A DNA stretch of 64,000 bases from Mycobacterium sp. M26 (GTDB lineage Bacteria > Actinomycetota > Actinomycetes > Mycobacteriales > Mycobacteriaceae): positions 1,307,468 to 1,371,467 of the forward strand of contig NZ_LN929907.1 in NCBI RefSeq assembly GCF_001494595.1, written 5' to 3'. This document shows, in pieces, positions 33,061 through 41,842 of the stretch; positions within the stretch are counted from its first letter, which is position 1; each line of letters opens with the position of its first letter. The notes beneath the pieces were generated by a model, which searched no databases, had not been told where the DNA came from, and saw only the letters and a program-made list of their open reading frames with translations. Made by a program: the position numbers and the translations under genes.

Positions 33061-33121
33061 CCCTGCGCCTCGACGGCTCTAACCCTGCGCCTCGACGGCT
33101 CTAACCCTGCGCCTCGACGGC
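33061..33121. repeat. 22-bp tandem repeat, 2.8 copies, at the end of an SDR gene
   Basis: CCCTGCGCCTCGACGG-CTCTAA repeats at 33061, 33083 and 33105 (last copy partial), with no mismatch. On the minus strand each unit encodes AVEAQG followed by TAG, that is the C-terminus and stop of the SDR at 33101-33925, so the end of that gene has been triplicated. Confidence 0.9.
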
Positions 33122-33925
33122 GACGGGCTGCCACTGCTCCCAGTTGGCCAGCCGGCTCTCGTAGTCGGCACGCGCCACCTGCAATGGCGACTCGCCGAAG
33201 AACACCCGCAGCGGCGGGGTCGGTGCGTCGACCACCTTGAGGATCGCCGCGGCCGACGCCTTCGGGTCGCCGGGCTTGGCCCAGCGCGCGGCGCGGGCCT
33301 CGGCCACCTGCTGGTGCAACTCGGCGTAGTCGGGCAGCGGTTCGGAACGCCGCGAGGACGGGCCGGACCAGTCGGTGTCGAAGCCGCCCGGCTCGATCAG
33401 CGTGACGTGGATGCCGAAGGGTGCGACCTCCTGCGCCAGCGACTGGGAGAAGCCTTCCAACGCCCACTTGGAGGCGTGGTAGATCCCGACGAGCGGGAAG
33501 GCGGTGATCCCGCCGATCGAGGACACCTGGATGATGTGCCCGCTGCCCTGGGCGCGCAGAAACGGCAGCGCGGCCTGGGTCACCCACAGGGCACCGAAGA
33601 CGTTGGTTTCGATCTGGTCGCGGGCGTCGGCCTCGCTGAGTTCTTCGACGAAGCCGAAGTGGCCGTAGCCGGCGTTGTTGACCACCACATCGAGGCGGCC
33701 GAAGTAGTCGTGGGCTTTCTTCACCGCGGCGAAGTCCGCGGCCCGGTCGGTGACGTCCAGGGCGATCGGCAGGATCGCGTCGCCATACTTCTCGACCAGG
33801 TCGGCCAGGGTGTCGGTGTTGCGCGCGGTCGCGGCGACCTTGTCACCACGCTCCAAGGCGGCGATCGTCCACTCCCGTCCGAAGCCGCGGGATGTTCCGG
33901 TGATGAACCACACTTTTTCGCTCAT
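33101..33925 (-). CDS. Short-chain dehydrogenase/reductase
   Basis: 274 aa from ATG 33925. KVWFITGTSRGFGREW (dinucleotide motif), VVVNNAGYGHFG, the catalytic Ser in VSSIGG and YHASKWALEG (Tyr-x3-Lys) are complete. T-x-R after the second strand (ATARNTDTL) suggests NADP. Belongs to the SDR5-like group common in actinobacteria with the C-terminal EPGGFDTDWSG segment. Substrate unknown. Divergent from menG. The stop lies in the tandem 22-bp repeat, and further in-register stops follow it. Confidence 0.9.
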   Translation of the reverse strand: MSEKVWFITGTSRGFGREWTIAALERGDKVAATARNTDTLADLVEKYGDAILPIALDVTDRAADFAAVKKAHDYFGRLDVVVNNAGYGHFGFVEELSEADARDQIETNVFGALWVTQAALPFLRAQGSGHIIQVSSIGGITAFPLVGIYHASKWALEGFSQSLAQEVAPFGIHVTLIEPGGFDTDWSGPSSRRSEPLPDYAELHQQVAEARAARWAKPGDPKASAAAILKVVDAPTPPLRVFFGESPLQVARADYESRLANWEQWQPVAVEAQG

Positions 33926-33981
33926 GGTCCTAGCCAACGCCTCAGCCCGCCGATGATTCCCACTCGGGTAGCGTCGGGTCC

Positions 33982-34668
33982 GTGAGCCGCGCGACGCTGG
34001 ACAAGGATCCCCGTGACGTGGCGTCGATGTTCGACGCCGTGGCGCGCCGCTATGACATCACCAACACCGTGCTCTCGCTCGGGCAGGACCGCGCCTGGCG
34101 GCGCGCCACCCGCTCGGCACTGGGCATCGGACCCGGCGACTCGGTGCTGGACCTGGCCGCCGGGACGGCGGTCTCCACGGTGGAGCTGGCCAAGTCCGGG
34201 GCGTGGTGTGTGGCCGCCGACTTCTCGGTGGGCATGCTGCACGCCGGGGCCACCCGCCCGGTCCCCAAGGTCGGCGCCGACGCCACCAAGCTGCCGTTCG
34301 CCGACGAGGTGTTCGACGCAGTGACCATCAGCTTCGGTCTGCGCAATGTCGTCGACCACTCCGCCGGGCTGCGCGAGATGGCCCGCGTCACCAAGCCCGG
34401 CGGACGGCTGGTGGTGTGCGAGTTCTCCACGCCGGTCGTGCCGGTGTTCTCGACGGTCTACAAGGAGTACCTGATGCGCGCGCTGCCGCGGGTGGCGACG
34501 GCGGTGTCGAGCAACCCCGAGGCCTACGTGTACCTGGCGGAGTCCATCCGGGCGTGGCCGGATCAGGCTGAGCTGGCCCGCCGCATCGAGGCGGCCGGCT
34601 GGTCGCAGGTGCGCTGGCGCAACCTGACCGGCGGCATCGTCGCCCTGCACGCCGCCGTCAAGCCCTAG
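33982..34668 (+). CDS. menG: Demethylmenaquinone methyltransferase MenG (UbiE)
   Basis: 228 aa from GTG 33982. SAM-dependent C-methylation of demethylmenaquinone, the last ring step. [31 protein letters not shown] and the SAM motif [17 protein letters not shown] are UbiE/MenG signatures, as is [47 protein letters not shown] at 33969-33974 ends seven bases before the GTG, so the message is probably leaderless. Corresponds to Rv0558 of M. tuberculosis (named ubiE or menH there). Confidence 0.93.
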   Translation: MSRATLDKDPRDVASMFDAVARRYDITNTVLSLGQDRAWRRATRSALGIGPGDSVLDLAAGTAVSTVELAKSGAWCVAADFSVGMLHAGATRPVPKVGADATKLPFADEVFDAVTISFGLRNVVDHSAGLREMARVTKPGGRLVVCEFSTPVVPVFSTVYKEYLMRALPRVATAVSSNPEAYVYLAESIRAWPDQAELARRIEAAGWSQVRWRNLTGGIVALHAAVKP

Positions 34669-34680
34669 CGTCGCGCCGCC

Positions 34681-34732
34681 GAGCGTCACACCAGAGCAAC
34701 GCTCGGCATCGAGCGTCACGCCAGAGTGACGC
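34681..34732. repeat. Two tandem GAGCGTCAC palindromes
   Basis: GAGCGTCACACCAGAGCAACGCTC-type dyad at 34681-34704 followed by GCGTCAC-GCCAGA-GTGACGC at 34713-34732. It lies between the convergent ends of menG and the FAD oxidoreductase, where it could act as a bidirectional terminator or be a dispersed mycobacterial palindrome. Confidence 0.6.
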
Positions 34733-34744
34733 CCGCCCGCGCAC

Positions 34745-36310
34745 CTACCGTCCGGCGTCGGCGAGCACCTGATAGCCGGCGTTGTAGCCCGGGATGAACG
34801 TGATGCCCGGCCCGCCGTGGCAGCCCGCACCGCCGAGGTAGAGACCCTCGATCGGGATGGGCTCGTCGAGGAAACCCTTGGGGCCGGGCCGGTTCGGGCC
34901 CATCAGCTCCGGCTGCAGCAGGCCCTGGCAGAAGTCACCGTTGGGTGCGCCGAACATGGTGTTCATGTGGTACGGCGCGAACGTGATGTTGCGGATCGCG
35001 ATGTCCTTGAAGTTCGGCGCGTACTTGGTGATCTTGTCGATGACGACCTTGGCCATCTCGTTCTTGAGGTGACCGTGCTGCTCGCGGGGTGCTTCGGTGG
35101 GGAAGGCGTAGACGTACACGCTGGCGGCGTGCTTGCCCTCCGGCGCCATTTCCGGATCACCCACGGTCGGGATCTGGATCGACAGCGCCGGGTTGTCGGG
35201 GATGACGCCGAACCGGCAGTTATCCCACTGCCGCTGCTGGCTTTCCGGCGAACCGAACATGCCGACCGACATCTGCATTCCGGGCTCGTTGAGGAAGTCG
35301 TAGGGCGCGGAGTATTCGGGCAGGCCGTCGAGCGCGAAGTGGATCTGCAGATAGGAGCCGCGGTGGTCGCGGCCGCCGAGGCGGGTGACGAGCGAGGACG
35401 GAAGGTGCTCGGCGCCAACGAGATCGAGCAGGGTGGTGTCGGGCGCGAGGTTGGACACAACGACGGGTGCGGTGACGGTGGTGCCGTCCTTGAGTCGCAC
35501 ACCGGTGACTTTGGCGTTTTCGACGAGGATCTTGTCGACCTTGGCGCGATAGCGGATCTCGCCGGAGGCCTCGAGGTAGAGCTTCTTGAGGTGATCGGAC
35601 AGCGCGCCGATGCCGCCCTTGATCTTGGTGGTCATCTGGCCTCCCTCCTCGGGCATGGCCAGCGCGAACGCCAAACATGTTGCGCTGCCCGGGGTGTACG
35701 GCCCGCGGTAGGTGGAGTTGACGGCCAGGAACGCGAGCATGCCGCGGATCACCGCATGCTTCTCCTTATCCGGCACGTAGCGATCGATGACGTCCATCGC
35801 CGAGCCGAACAGCATGTCGTGGATGGCCTGGCGCTCGTTCTCGTCGGCGGCGCAGGCGTACATCTCATCGATGGTCTTCGGAGGTTCCAGTGCGTCGAAG
35901 CGGCCCAACGCCTTTCGTGGACCGGTGGCCCAGGCGTAGAGCTGGGCCATCCCCATCACGGCTTCCAGGCCGTGCTTTTCGGTCATCTCGGTCATCATCT
36001 TCATCGGGTCGTGGTGGAAGACCATCGGCTCTTCGCCGTTCTCACCGATGTTGACCGACATGATCTCGTTCTCGATGACCGGCAGGGTGTCCAGTCCGAG
36101 CTCGCTGTTGATCTTGGCCGCGGTGGGGAAACGGATTGACCCGGCGATTTCGAAGTGGAATCCGTCGATGAGTTCGACCGTGGCCGCCATGCCGCCGCTA
36201 TAGGTGTTCTGTTCCAGGATGAGCGTGCGCAGACCCGCCTGCTGCAGGACCGCGGCCGCGGTCAATCCGTTGTGTCCAGCCCCCACGATGATGGCGTCGT
36301 AATCAGTCAT
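34745..36310 (-). CDS. Phytoene-desaturase-family FAD oxidoreductase
   Basis: 521 aa. MTDYDAIIVGAGHNGLTAAAVLQQAGLRTLILEQNTYSGGMAAT is a CrtI-type Rossmann motif, and the C-terminal GLYLGGAGCHGGPGITFIPGYNAGYQVLAD is the matching FAD-contacting segment. The middle has the long substrate domain of the family. No carotenoid genes are nearby, so it need not act on carotenoids. The divergent TetR gene and two TetR-like operator dyads in the 71-base gap indicate inducible control. Confidence 0.87.
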   Translation of the reverse strand: MTDYDAIIVGAGHNGLTAAAVLQQAGLRTLILEQNTYSGGMAATVELIDGFHFEIAGSIRFPTAAKINSELGLDTLPVIENEIMSVNIGENGEEPMVFHHDPMKMMTEMTEKHGLEAVMGMAQLYAWATGPRKALGRFDALEPPKTIDEMYACAADENERQAIHDMLFGSAMDVIDRYVPDKEKHAVIRGMLAFLAVNSTYRGPYTPGSATCLAFALAMPEEGGQMTTKIKGGIGALSDHLKKLYLEASGEIRYRAKVDKILVENAKVTGVRLKDGTTVTAPVVVSNLAPDTTLLDLVGAEHLPSSLVTRLGGRDHRGSYLQIHFALDGLPEYSAPYDFLNEPGMQMSVGMFGSPESQQRQWDNCRFGVIPDNPALSIQIPTVGDPEMAPEGKHAASVYVYAFPTEAPREQHGHLKNEMAKVVIDKITKYAPNFKDIAIRNITFAPYHMNTMFGAPNGDFCQGLLQPELMGPNRPGPKGFLDEPIPIEGLYLGGAGCHGGPGITFIPGYNAGYQVLADAGR

Positions 36311-36324
36311 GCGGCGGAGTTTAT

Positions 36325-36356
36325 GTCAGTACTGACGCAATTGCGACTGTTCTGAC
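36325..36356. promoter_or_regulatory. Two TetR-type operator dyads
   Basis: GTCAGTACTGAC (36325-36336) is a perfect 12-bp palindrome; GACTGTTCTGAC (36345-36356) matches it at 9 of 12 positions, 20 bases away. They lie between the FAD oxidoreductase start (36310) and the TetR start (36382). TACGAT at 36369-36374 is seven bases before the TetR ATG, suggesting a leaderless message. Confidence 0.65.
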
Positions 36357-36381
36357 AAATTGATCGGCTACGATCATCACG

Positions 36382-36975
36382 ATGTCGAGCAACCTGCACG
36401 AACAACGCCGTCGCTCCACCCGCGACGCGTTGCGCCGTGTTGCCCTGGAACGGTTCGCCCGTGACGGCTTCGCCAACGTCACCGTTGCCGAACTGGCCGA
36501 GGAGGCCGGCGTCACCCAGCGCACCTTTTTCCGGCATTTCCCCACCAAGGAAGCGGTGCTGTTCGCCGACTACGAAACCCATTTCGAGTGGTTTGCCGAG
36601 GCGCTCGAACGCCGGCCCAAGGACGAACCGCTCATCGATGCCGTGCTCAAGGCGATGGACAGCTTCCCGCACGACGTCGAGGTGGTGCGCCAGGCGGCTC
36701 TGGCCCGGGCCAGCCTGATCGACGGCGAGCGGGCCGCCGGGCACGTGCGCCTGGTGCAGTCCTCGTTCGCGGCGGTGGTCAGCGAGTTCGTTCGGGACCG
36801 CTACCGGCAGGTGGCCGACGTCGAATTGATCGCCCAAGTGGCGGGGGCGACGGTGGCCGCCGCGCTGATCGTCGCGCTCGAACAGTGGGGTCGCGACAAG
36901 TGCGAGACCGACCTCACCGAACTCTCGGCGACCTGTCTGGAACTCCTGCGCTCGGGGCTGGCCCCGCTCAGCTGA
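36382..36975 (+). CDS. TetR-family transcriptional regulator
   Basis: 197 aa. RRRSTRDALRRVALERFARDGFANVTVAELAEEAGVTQRTFFRHFPTKEAVLFAD is a typical TetR DNA-binding domain (residues about 8-60), followed by a helical ligand domain with a C-terminal LELLRSGLAPLS. There is no ribosome-binding site; a -10 element seven bases upstream suggests leaderless initiation. Divergent from the phytoene-desaturase-family gene, its likely target. Overlaps the 3' end of menJ by eight bases. Confidence 0.92.
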   Translation: MSSNLHEQRRRSTRDALRRVALERFARDGFANVTVAELAEEAGVTQRTFFRHFPTKEAVLFADYETHFEWFAEALERRPKDEPLIDAVLKAMDSFPHDVEVVRQAALARASLIDGERAAGHVRLVQSSFAAVVSEFVRDRYRQVADVELIAQVAGATVAAALIVALEQWGRDKCETDLTELSATCLELLRSGLAPLS

Positions 36976-38188
36976 AAGGCTTGCGGCGGTCCAGGATTCG
37001 CGAGCCGTACCCGGCCGAGCGCCACACCCGCGCCACCCAGTCGGCGTCCTCGTCGGTGACCAGGTTGCCCATTACCCGCACCGCCAAGCCCATCAAACGC
37101 GTCGAGCGCATCCCCACCGGGCCGGTCAACGGTAGGAACCGCGGCAGCGTCAGCAACAGACCGAGCCGGCGCGCCACCGAGAATCCTCGCCCGTAGTGCG
37201 CCTGCAGCAGTGCCGGCCACGCCGAGGCGACATCGGGGGAGCCCAGCATCTGCGCGGCTAGCCGACCCGTCTCCAGCCCGTAGTCGATGCCCTCGCCGTT
37301 GAGCGGGTTCACACACGCCGCGGCGTCGCCGATCAGCATCCAGTTGGGTCCGGCCACCCCCGAGACCGCGCCGCCCATCGGCAGCAGCGCCGACGCCACC
37401 GCCCGAGGCGAGCCCTCGAAGCCCCAATCCTGTCGTTTCAGTGACGTGTAGTGCTTGATCAGCGGTCGCAGCGCGACGTCAGCGGGCCGCTTGGCCGTGG
37501 CCAGCGCGCCCACGCCGATGTTCACCTCGCCGTTGCCCAGCGGGAAGATCCAGCCGTAGCCGGGCAGCACCTGCCCGTCGACCGAGCGCAGCTCGAGGTC
37601 GGAGGAAATCCACGGCTCGGCCGCCCGCGGTGAGGCCAGATAGCCACGCGCGGCCACCCCGTACACCGTCTCCTGATGCCATTGCCTGCCCAGCACCCGG
37701 CCGAACGGGGAGCGGGCACCGTCGGCGACGATCACCCACCGGCACCGCACCGACGACCCGTCGGCCAGCACCACGGTGTCCACCGCGCCACGGGAATCCC
37801 GTGATACGTCAACAGCTTTGACGCCCAGCAGCATCGCCGCCCCGGAGTCTTCGGCGACCTTGCGGATCCGGTCGTCGAGTTCCATCCGCGGCACCGCCGA
37901 CCCCCAGCCGGGAAACGACGGACCGGGCCACGGCACCTCGACGGCGGCGCCGAAGCCGGCCAGCCGCAGCCCGTGGTGGCGGATGTGGCCGTCGAGCCAC
38001 TCGCCCAGGCCCAGGCTCTGCAGTTCCAGGATCGCGCGCGGGGTCAGGCCGTCGCCGCAGGCCTTGTCACGGGGGAACTCGGCGGCATCGATGACCAGCA
38101 CGTCGTGACCGGCGCGAGCCGCCCAGGCCGCAGCGGCCGAGCCAGCCGGCCCGGCCCCGACGATGACCACATCCGCGTGCCTGTCCAC
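36968..38188 (-). CDS. menJ: Menaquinone beta-isoprene reductase MenJ
   Basis: 406 aa from GTG 38188. FAD-dependent reductase of the geranylgeranyl-reductase family: ADVVIVGAGPAGSAAAAWAARAGHDVLVIDAAEFPRDKACGDGLTPRA, then GDAAACVNPLNGEGIDYGLETGRLAA. Matches Rv0561c, shown to reduce one isoprene unit of menaquinone to give MK-9(II-H2). Start codon supported by alignment of the Rossmann motif near the N-terminus and by the shared 20-base promoter region with the polyprenyl diphosphate synthase. Confidence 0.92.
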   Translation of the reverse strand: MDRHADVVIVGAGPAGSAAAAWAARAGHDVLVIDAAEFPRDKACGDGLTPRAILELQSLGLGEWLDGHIRHHGLRLAGFGAAVEVPWPGPSFPGWGSAVPRMELDDRIRKVAEDSGAAMLLGVKAVDVSRDSRGAVDTVVLADGSSVRCRWVIVADGARSPFGRVLGRQWHQETVYGVAARGYLASPRAAEPWISSDLELRSVDGQVLPGYGWIFPLGNGEVNIGVGALATAKRPADVALRPLIKHYTSLKRQDWGFEGSPRAVASALLPMGGAVSGVAGPNWMLIGDAAACVNPLNGEGIDYGLETGRLAAQMLGSPDVASAWPALLQAHYGRGFSVARRLGLLLTLPRFLPLTGPVGMRSTRLMGLAVRVMGNLVTDEDADWVARVWRSAGYGSRILDRRKPFS

Positions 38189-38208
38189 CCTCCCAGTATG
38201 TTGGCAGG
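38189..38208. promoter_or_regulatory. 20-base bidirectional promoter between menJ and the polyprenyl synthase
   Basis: Only 20 bases separate the two divergent GTG starts. Rightwards, TATGTT (38197-38202) is six bases before GTG 38209. Leftwards, the overlapping CATACT is six bases before GTG 38188. Both messages would therefore be leaderless and share the same few bases of -10 sequence. Confidence 0.6.
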
Positions 38209-39216
38209 GTGAGGACACCGGCGACCGTGGTAGCGGGGGTGGACTTCGGCGACCCTGTGTTCGCCCAGAATGTCCGCGACGGGGTGGGCCGCGTCGAAGA
38301 GCTCATGGGCACCGAACTGCGTGGTGGCGACGAGCTGATGACCGAGGCCGTGCTGCACCTGTTCGAGGCCGGCGGCAAGCGGTTCCGCCCGCTGTTCACC
38401 GTGCTCTCGGCCCAGATCGGGCCCGAACCCGACGCCTGGCAGGTCACCGTGGCCGGCGCGGTCATCGAGATGGTCCACCTGGCCACGCTGTACCACGACG
38501 ACGTCATGGACGAGGCCCAGATCCGGCGCGGTGCGCCGTCGGCCAACGCCCGCTGGGGCAACAACATCGCGATCCTGGCCGGCGACTACCTGTTCGCGAC
38601 GGCCTCCCGGCTGGTCAGCCAGCTCGGCCCGGACGCGGTGCGGATCATCGCCGAGACGTTCGCCCAGCTGGTCACCGGCCAGATGCGCGAAACCAAGGGC
38701 ACGGCCGCGGGCGTCGACCCGGTCGACCACTACCTCAAGGTCGTCTACGAGAAGACGGCGTGCCTGATCGCGGCGTCCGGCCAGTTCGGCGGCACCTTTT
38801 CCGGGGCAACCCCGGACCAGATCGAGCGGCTGAGCCGGCTCGGCGGCATCGTCGGCACGGCCTTCCAGATCTCCGACGACATCATCGACATCGACTCCGA
38901 CCCTGACGAGTCGGGCAAGCTGCCCGGTACCGACCTGCGCGAGGGAGTGCACACCCTGCCGGTGCTGTACGCGCTGAACGAGACCGGTCCGGACGCCGAC
39001 CGGCTGCGTGAGCTGCTGCGCGGCCCGATCGAGGACGACGACACCCTGGCCGAGGCGCTCGGGCTGCTGCGTGCCGGCACCGGCCTGGCCAAGGCCAAGG
39101 CCACTGTCGAGCGGTACGCGGAGCAGGCCGGCGAGGAGCTGGCCGGGCTGCCCGACGTGCCGGGCCGCCGCGCGCTGGCGTCTCTGGTCGACTACACGAT
39201 CAACCGGCACGGCTGA
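38209..39216 (+). CDS. grcC1: Polyprenyl diphosphate synthase (GrcC1-like)
   Basis: 335 aa. trans-Isoprenyl diphosphate synthase with both aspartate-rich motifs: LYHDDVMDEAQIRRG (first, DDxxD) and QISDDIIDIDSD (second), plus GGKRFRPL near residue 55. Small residues before the first motif (LATLYHDD) fit a long-chain product. Makes the polyprenyl tail attached to the menaquinone ring. Same position as Rv0562 (grcC1). Divergent from menJ, which modifies that tail. Confidence 0.92.
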   Translation: MRTPATVVAGVDFGDPVFAQNVRDGVGRVEELMGTELRGGDELMTEAVLHLFEAGGKRFRPLFTVLSAQIGPEPDAWQVTVAGAVIEMVHLATLYHDDVMDEAQIRRGAPSANARWGNNIAILAGDYLFATASRLVSQLGPDAVRIIAETFAQLVTGQMRETKGTAAGVDPVDHYLKVVYEKTACLIAASGQFGGTFSGATPDQIERLSRLGGIVGTAFQISDDIIDIDSDPDESGKLPGTDLREGVHTLPVLYALNETGPDADRLRELLRGPIEDDDTLAEALGLLRAGTGLAKAKATVERYAEQAGEELAGLPDVPGRRALASLVDYTINRHG

Positions 39217-39288
39217 CGGCGGTTCCGGAACCTTGCGACGGGTCCGGGGCGTTAGTCTCCCGGAGAGTGCGTTCGTAGGAGGAACCTG

Positions 39289-40152
39289 ATGACCTGGCAT
39301 CCGACCACCAATCGGCTCAAGACATTCGTTCTGCTCGTCGGCATGTCGGCGTTCATCGTCTTCTTGGGCTCGCTGTTCGGGCGCAACATCATGTTCCTGG
39401 CGCTGATCTTCGCGATCGGCATGAACGTCTACGTGTACTTCAACTCCGACAAGCTGGCGCTGCGCGCCATGCACGCCCAGCCCATCACCGAGGTGCAGGC
39501 CCCGCAGATCTACGCGATGGTGCGCGAACTGGCCACCACCGCGCACCAGCCGATGCCGCGGCTCTACATCAGCGACACCGCCAACCCGAACGCCTTCGCC
39601 ACCGGACGCAACCCGCGCAACGCCGCGGTGTGCGTCACCACCGGCATTCTCAACCTGCTCAGCGAACGTGAACTGCGCGCCGTCCTCGGGCACGAACTGT
39701 CGCATGTCTACAACCGCGACATCCTGATCTCGTGTGTGGCCGGAGCGCTGGCCTCGGTGGTGACCGCGCTGGCCAACATGGCAATGTTCGCCGGGGCCTT
39801 CGGTGGTAACCGCGAAGGCGGCGCGAATCCCTTTGCCCTGCTGCTTGTTTCGCTGCTCGGCCCGATCGCGGCCACGCTGATCCGGCTGGCGGTGTCACGC
39901 TCGCGGGAGTACCAGGCCGATGAGTCCGGTGCCGAGCTGTCCGGTGACCCGCTGGCACTGGCCTCGGCCCTGCGCAAGATCAGTGGCGGTGTGGAGGCCG
40001 CGCCGCTGCCGCCCAACCCGCAGCTGGCCGATCAGGCGCACCTGATGATCGCCAGCCCGTTCCGCTCCGGTGAGCGCATCGGCAAGATGTTCTCCACCCA
40101 CCCGCCGATCCCGGACCGCATCGCGCGGCTGGAGAAGATGGCGGGCCGTTAG
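39289..40152 (+). CDS. htpX: Membrane zinc protease HtpX
   Basis: 287 aa. Two N-terminal membrane helices (about 12-30 and 35-52), the zinc motif [13 protein letters not shown] (H-E-x-x-H), two further helices (about 148-165, 183-200) and the third ligand region [12 protein letters not shown]48-family protease that degrades misfolded membrane proteins. GGAGGA is placed six bases before the ATG. Corresponds to Rv0563. Confidence 0.94.
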   Translation: MTWHPTTNRLKTFVLLVGMSAFIVFLGSLFGRNIMFLALIFAIGMNVYVYFNSDKLALRAMHAQPITEVQAPQIYAMVRELATTAHQPMPRLYISDTANPNAFATGRNPRNAAVCVTTGILNLLSERELRAVLGHELSHVYNRDILISCVAGALASVVTALANMAMFAGAFGGNREGGANPFALLLVSLLGPIAATLIRLAVSRSREYQADESGAELSGDPLALASALRKISGGVEAAPLPPNPQLADQAHLMIASPFRSGERIGKMFSTHPPIPDRIARLEKMAGR

Positions 40153-40185
40153 CGCTCGGCGGGCAGGAGCGAAGCGACCCGGGGA

Positions 40186-41085
40186 TTAACTCTGAGTAGC
40201 GCTGACATGCGGCTTGGGGCTGACGATTCCTTCCTGACGTAGCGACTCCAGCACCATTGCCCGCAGCTGCCGGCCTACGTCGAACTGCTTGCCCGGCAGC
40301 GTGCGCGCCACCATCCGCAGGTTCACCGTGTTGAGCTGCATGCTCTCCACGCCCATCAGCGCGGGCTCGTCGAGCAGCAACTGGCACATCGTGTCGTCGC
40401 GCAGGGCGGCGGTGGCGACGTCGTGCAGCAGGTCGTTGACAGTGTTGAGGTCGGCGCTGGTGGGAACCGGAATATCGACGACGGCGCGGGCCCAGTCCTT
40501 GGACAGGTTCAGTGACTTCACGATCTGGCCGTTGGGGATGGTGAACACCTCACCGTCGCCCGAGCGCAGCTTCGTCACCCGCAATGTGACGTCCTCGACG
40601 GTCCCGCGGGCGTCGGATCCGGTGACCGTGAGTTGAACCAGGTCGCCGAACCCGTATTGCTTCTCGGTGATGATGAAAAAGCCGCTGAGCAGGTCCTGCA
40701 CCACTCGTTGAGCGCCGAAGCCCAGTGCAGCGCCGATCACTGCGGCGGGCGCGATCAACGATCCGACGGGCAGCCCGAGGGTGTCGACGATGTCGACAGC
40801 GACCAGGGCATAGAGCAGCGCGATGGCAACCGAGGAGATCACCGAGGCGACTGCCCGACGGTGTTTGGTCGCCTCGGAACGCACCAGCGCCTGACCGCGA
40901 TCAAGACGGCGGGCGATCTTTCTGGCCACCCAGTTGATGAGTCGGGTGGCCAGCACAGCGGCCGCGATCACGAGCAGGATGTGCAGCCCTTTGGTCTGAA
41001 GCCACCGACCGAGGTTACCGGCCCAGAAGTCGTGCAGGTCAGACGATGAAACGGCAAGGTACAGCGAGGTTTTGGCGGAAGTCAT
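40186..41085 (-). CDS. MscS-type mechanosensitive channel
   Basis: 299 aa from ATG 41085. Three hydrophobic segments, then the pore-lining and beta domain signature PAAVIGAALGFGAQRVVQDLLSGFFIITEKQYGFGDLVQL and VEDVTLRVTKLRSGDGEVFTIPNGQI, diagnostic of MscS. Releases solutes under hypo-osmotic stress. It is not at this position in M. tuberculosis, where htpX is followed by gpdA1. Divergent from a small exported protein, with a large palindrome in the intergenic space. Confidence 0.9.
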   Translation of the reverse strand: MTSAKTSLYLAVSSSDLHDFWAGNLGRWLQTKGLHILLVIAAAVLATRLINWVARKIARRLDRGQALVRSEATKHRRAVASVISSVAIALLYALVAVDIVDTLGLPVGSLIAPAAVIGAALGFGAQRVVQDLLSGFFIITEKQYGFGDLVQLTVTGSDARGTVEDVTLRVTKLRSGDGEVFTIPNGQIVKSLNLSKDWARAVVDIPVPTSADLNTVNDLLHDVATAALRDDTMCQLLLDEPALMGVESMQLNTVNLRMVARTLPGKQFDVGRQLRAMVLESLRQEGIVSPKPHVSATQS

Positions 41086-41150
41086 CGGGAGGTTGCATTG
41101 CCCACCGAACGGGCTTCTACACATCTGTGGATCCGCCCACCCACGGTCCG

Positions 41151-41208
41151 CGAGCAGACGCAAAATCGCACATTTCGGCCCGTTTTCGTGCGATTTTGCG
41201 TCTGCTCG
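41151..41208. repeat. 21-bp-arm perfect palindrome
   Basis: GAGCAGACGCAAAATCGCAC (41152-41171) and its exact reverse complement (41188-41207), each extended by one more pairing base, flank a 16-base loop. The DNA lies between divergent genes, so it is not placed as a terminator. Similar GAGCAGACGCAAAATCG palindromes are familiar from intergenic regions of other mycobacteria. Confidence 0.8.
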
Positions 41209-41292
41209 GCACGTCATCGATGTCACAGGCGTAACACCAGGTCGCTGCGCACCGACAGTGCAACAAACAACGCGACTGAATAGGGTGTGGTG

Positions 41293-41841
41293 ATGCTGAG
41301 CAGAATCCTGATCGGCGTGCTGGGGGCTTCCGCGGCGATCGGTCTGGCGGGTAGCGCCGGAGCCGATCCGACGCCTGCCCCGGCACCCGTACTTCCCAAC
41401 ATCAACGGCTACACCGCGATCAGCCCGGTGGACTACACCGTGATGGGCGGCAACTGGTACGCCTTCGCCGGTCCGCCCGGCGTGACCTGCGTGATCAACA
41501 AGCAGAACACCAGCTACGGCTGCAGTGGCCCGCTGCCCGGAGCGCCGGACGGCGCGAACCTGGTCAGTGCGGGGGCCTCCGGCGAGCCAGGCTTCTCAAC
41601 GACTGGCCAGCCCATCTTCAACTCGGCCGGCCCGGTCAAGCCGCTGCCCCCCAACACCCGCATCGGCTTCCGCGACATCAGTTGCGGCGTCGACGGCGGC
41701 GGTGTGGTGGCCTGTGTGAACCAGCACGACCAGGTCGGCTTTGTCGTCGGCCCGGCGGCGACGTTTACCTCCGGCCCCAGCCCGATGTTGGACCGGCCGC
41801 AGGGCACCAACCCGTACTTCCCGTCGCTGCCGCCGGGCTAA
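41293..41841 (+). CDS. Small exported protein
   Basis: 182 aa from ATG 41293. MLSRILIGVLGASAAIGLAGSAGADPTP is a signal peptide. The mature part carries four cysteines (VTCVIN, YGCSG, ISCGVD, VACVN) and Pro/Gly-rich segments, like many mycobacterial exported proteins of unknown function. TAGGGT at 41281-41286 is six bases before this ATG, favouring it over the GTGs at 41287 and 41290 and suggesting a leaderless message. Ends one base before the convergent AAA gene. Confidence 0.78.
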   Translation: MLSRILIGVLGASAAIGLAGSAGADPTPAPAPVLPNINGYTAISPVDYTVMGGNWYAFAGPPGVTCVINKQNTSYGCSGPLPGAPDGANLVSAGASGEPGFSTTGQPIFNSAGPVKPLPPNTRIGFRDISCGVDGGGVVACVNQHDQVGFVVGPAATFTSGPSPMLDRPQGTNPYFPSLPPG

Positions 41842-41842
41842 C

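Noticed and set aside
38044..39705. A 553-codon open frame on the minus strand, antisense to the polyprenyl synthase
   Set aside because: Its composition is Arg/Gly/Asp/Val-rich without any domain, and the plus-strand protein has intact catalytic motifs; long antisense frames are expected in high-GC DNA.
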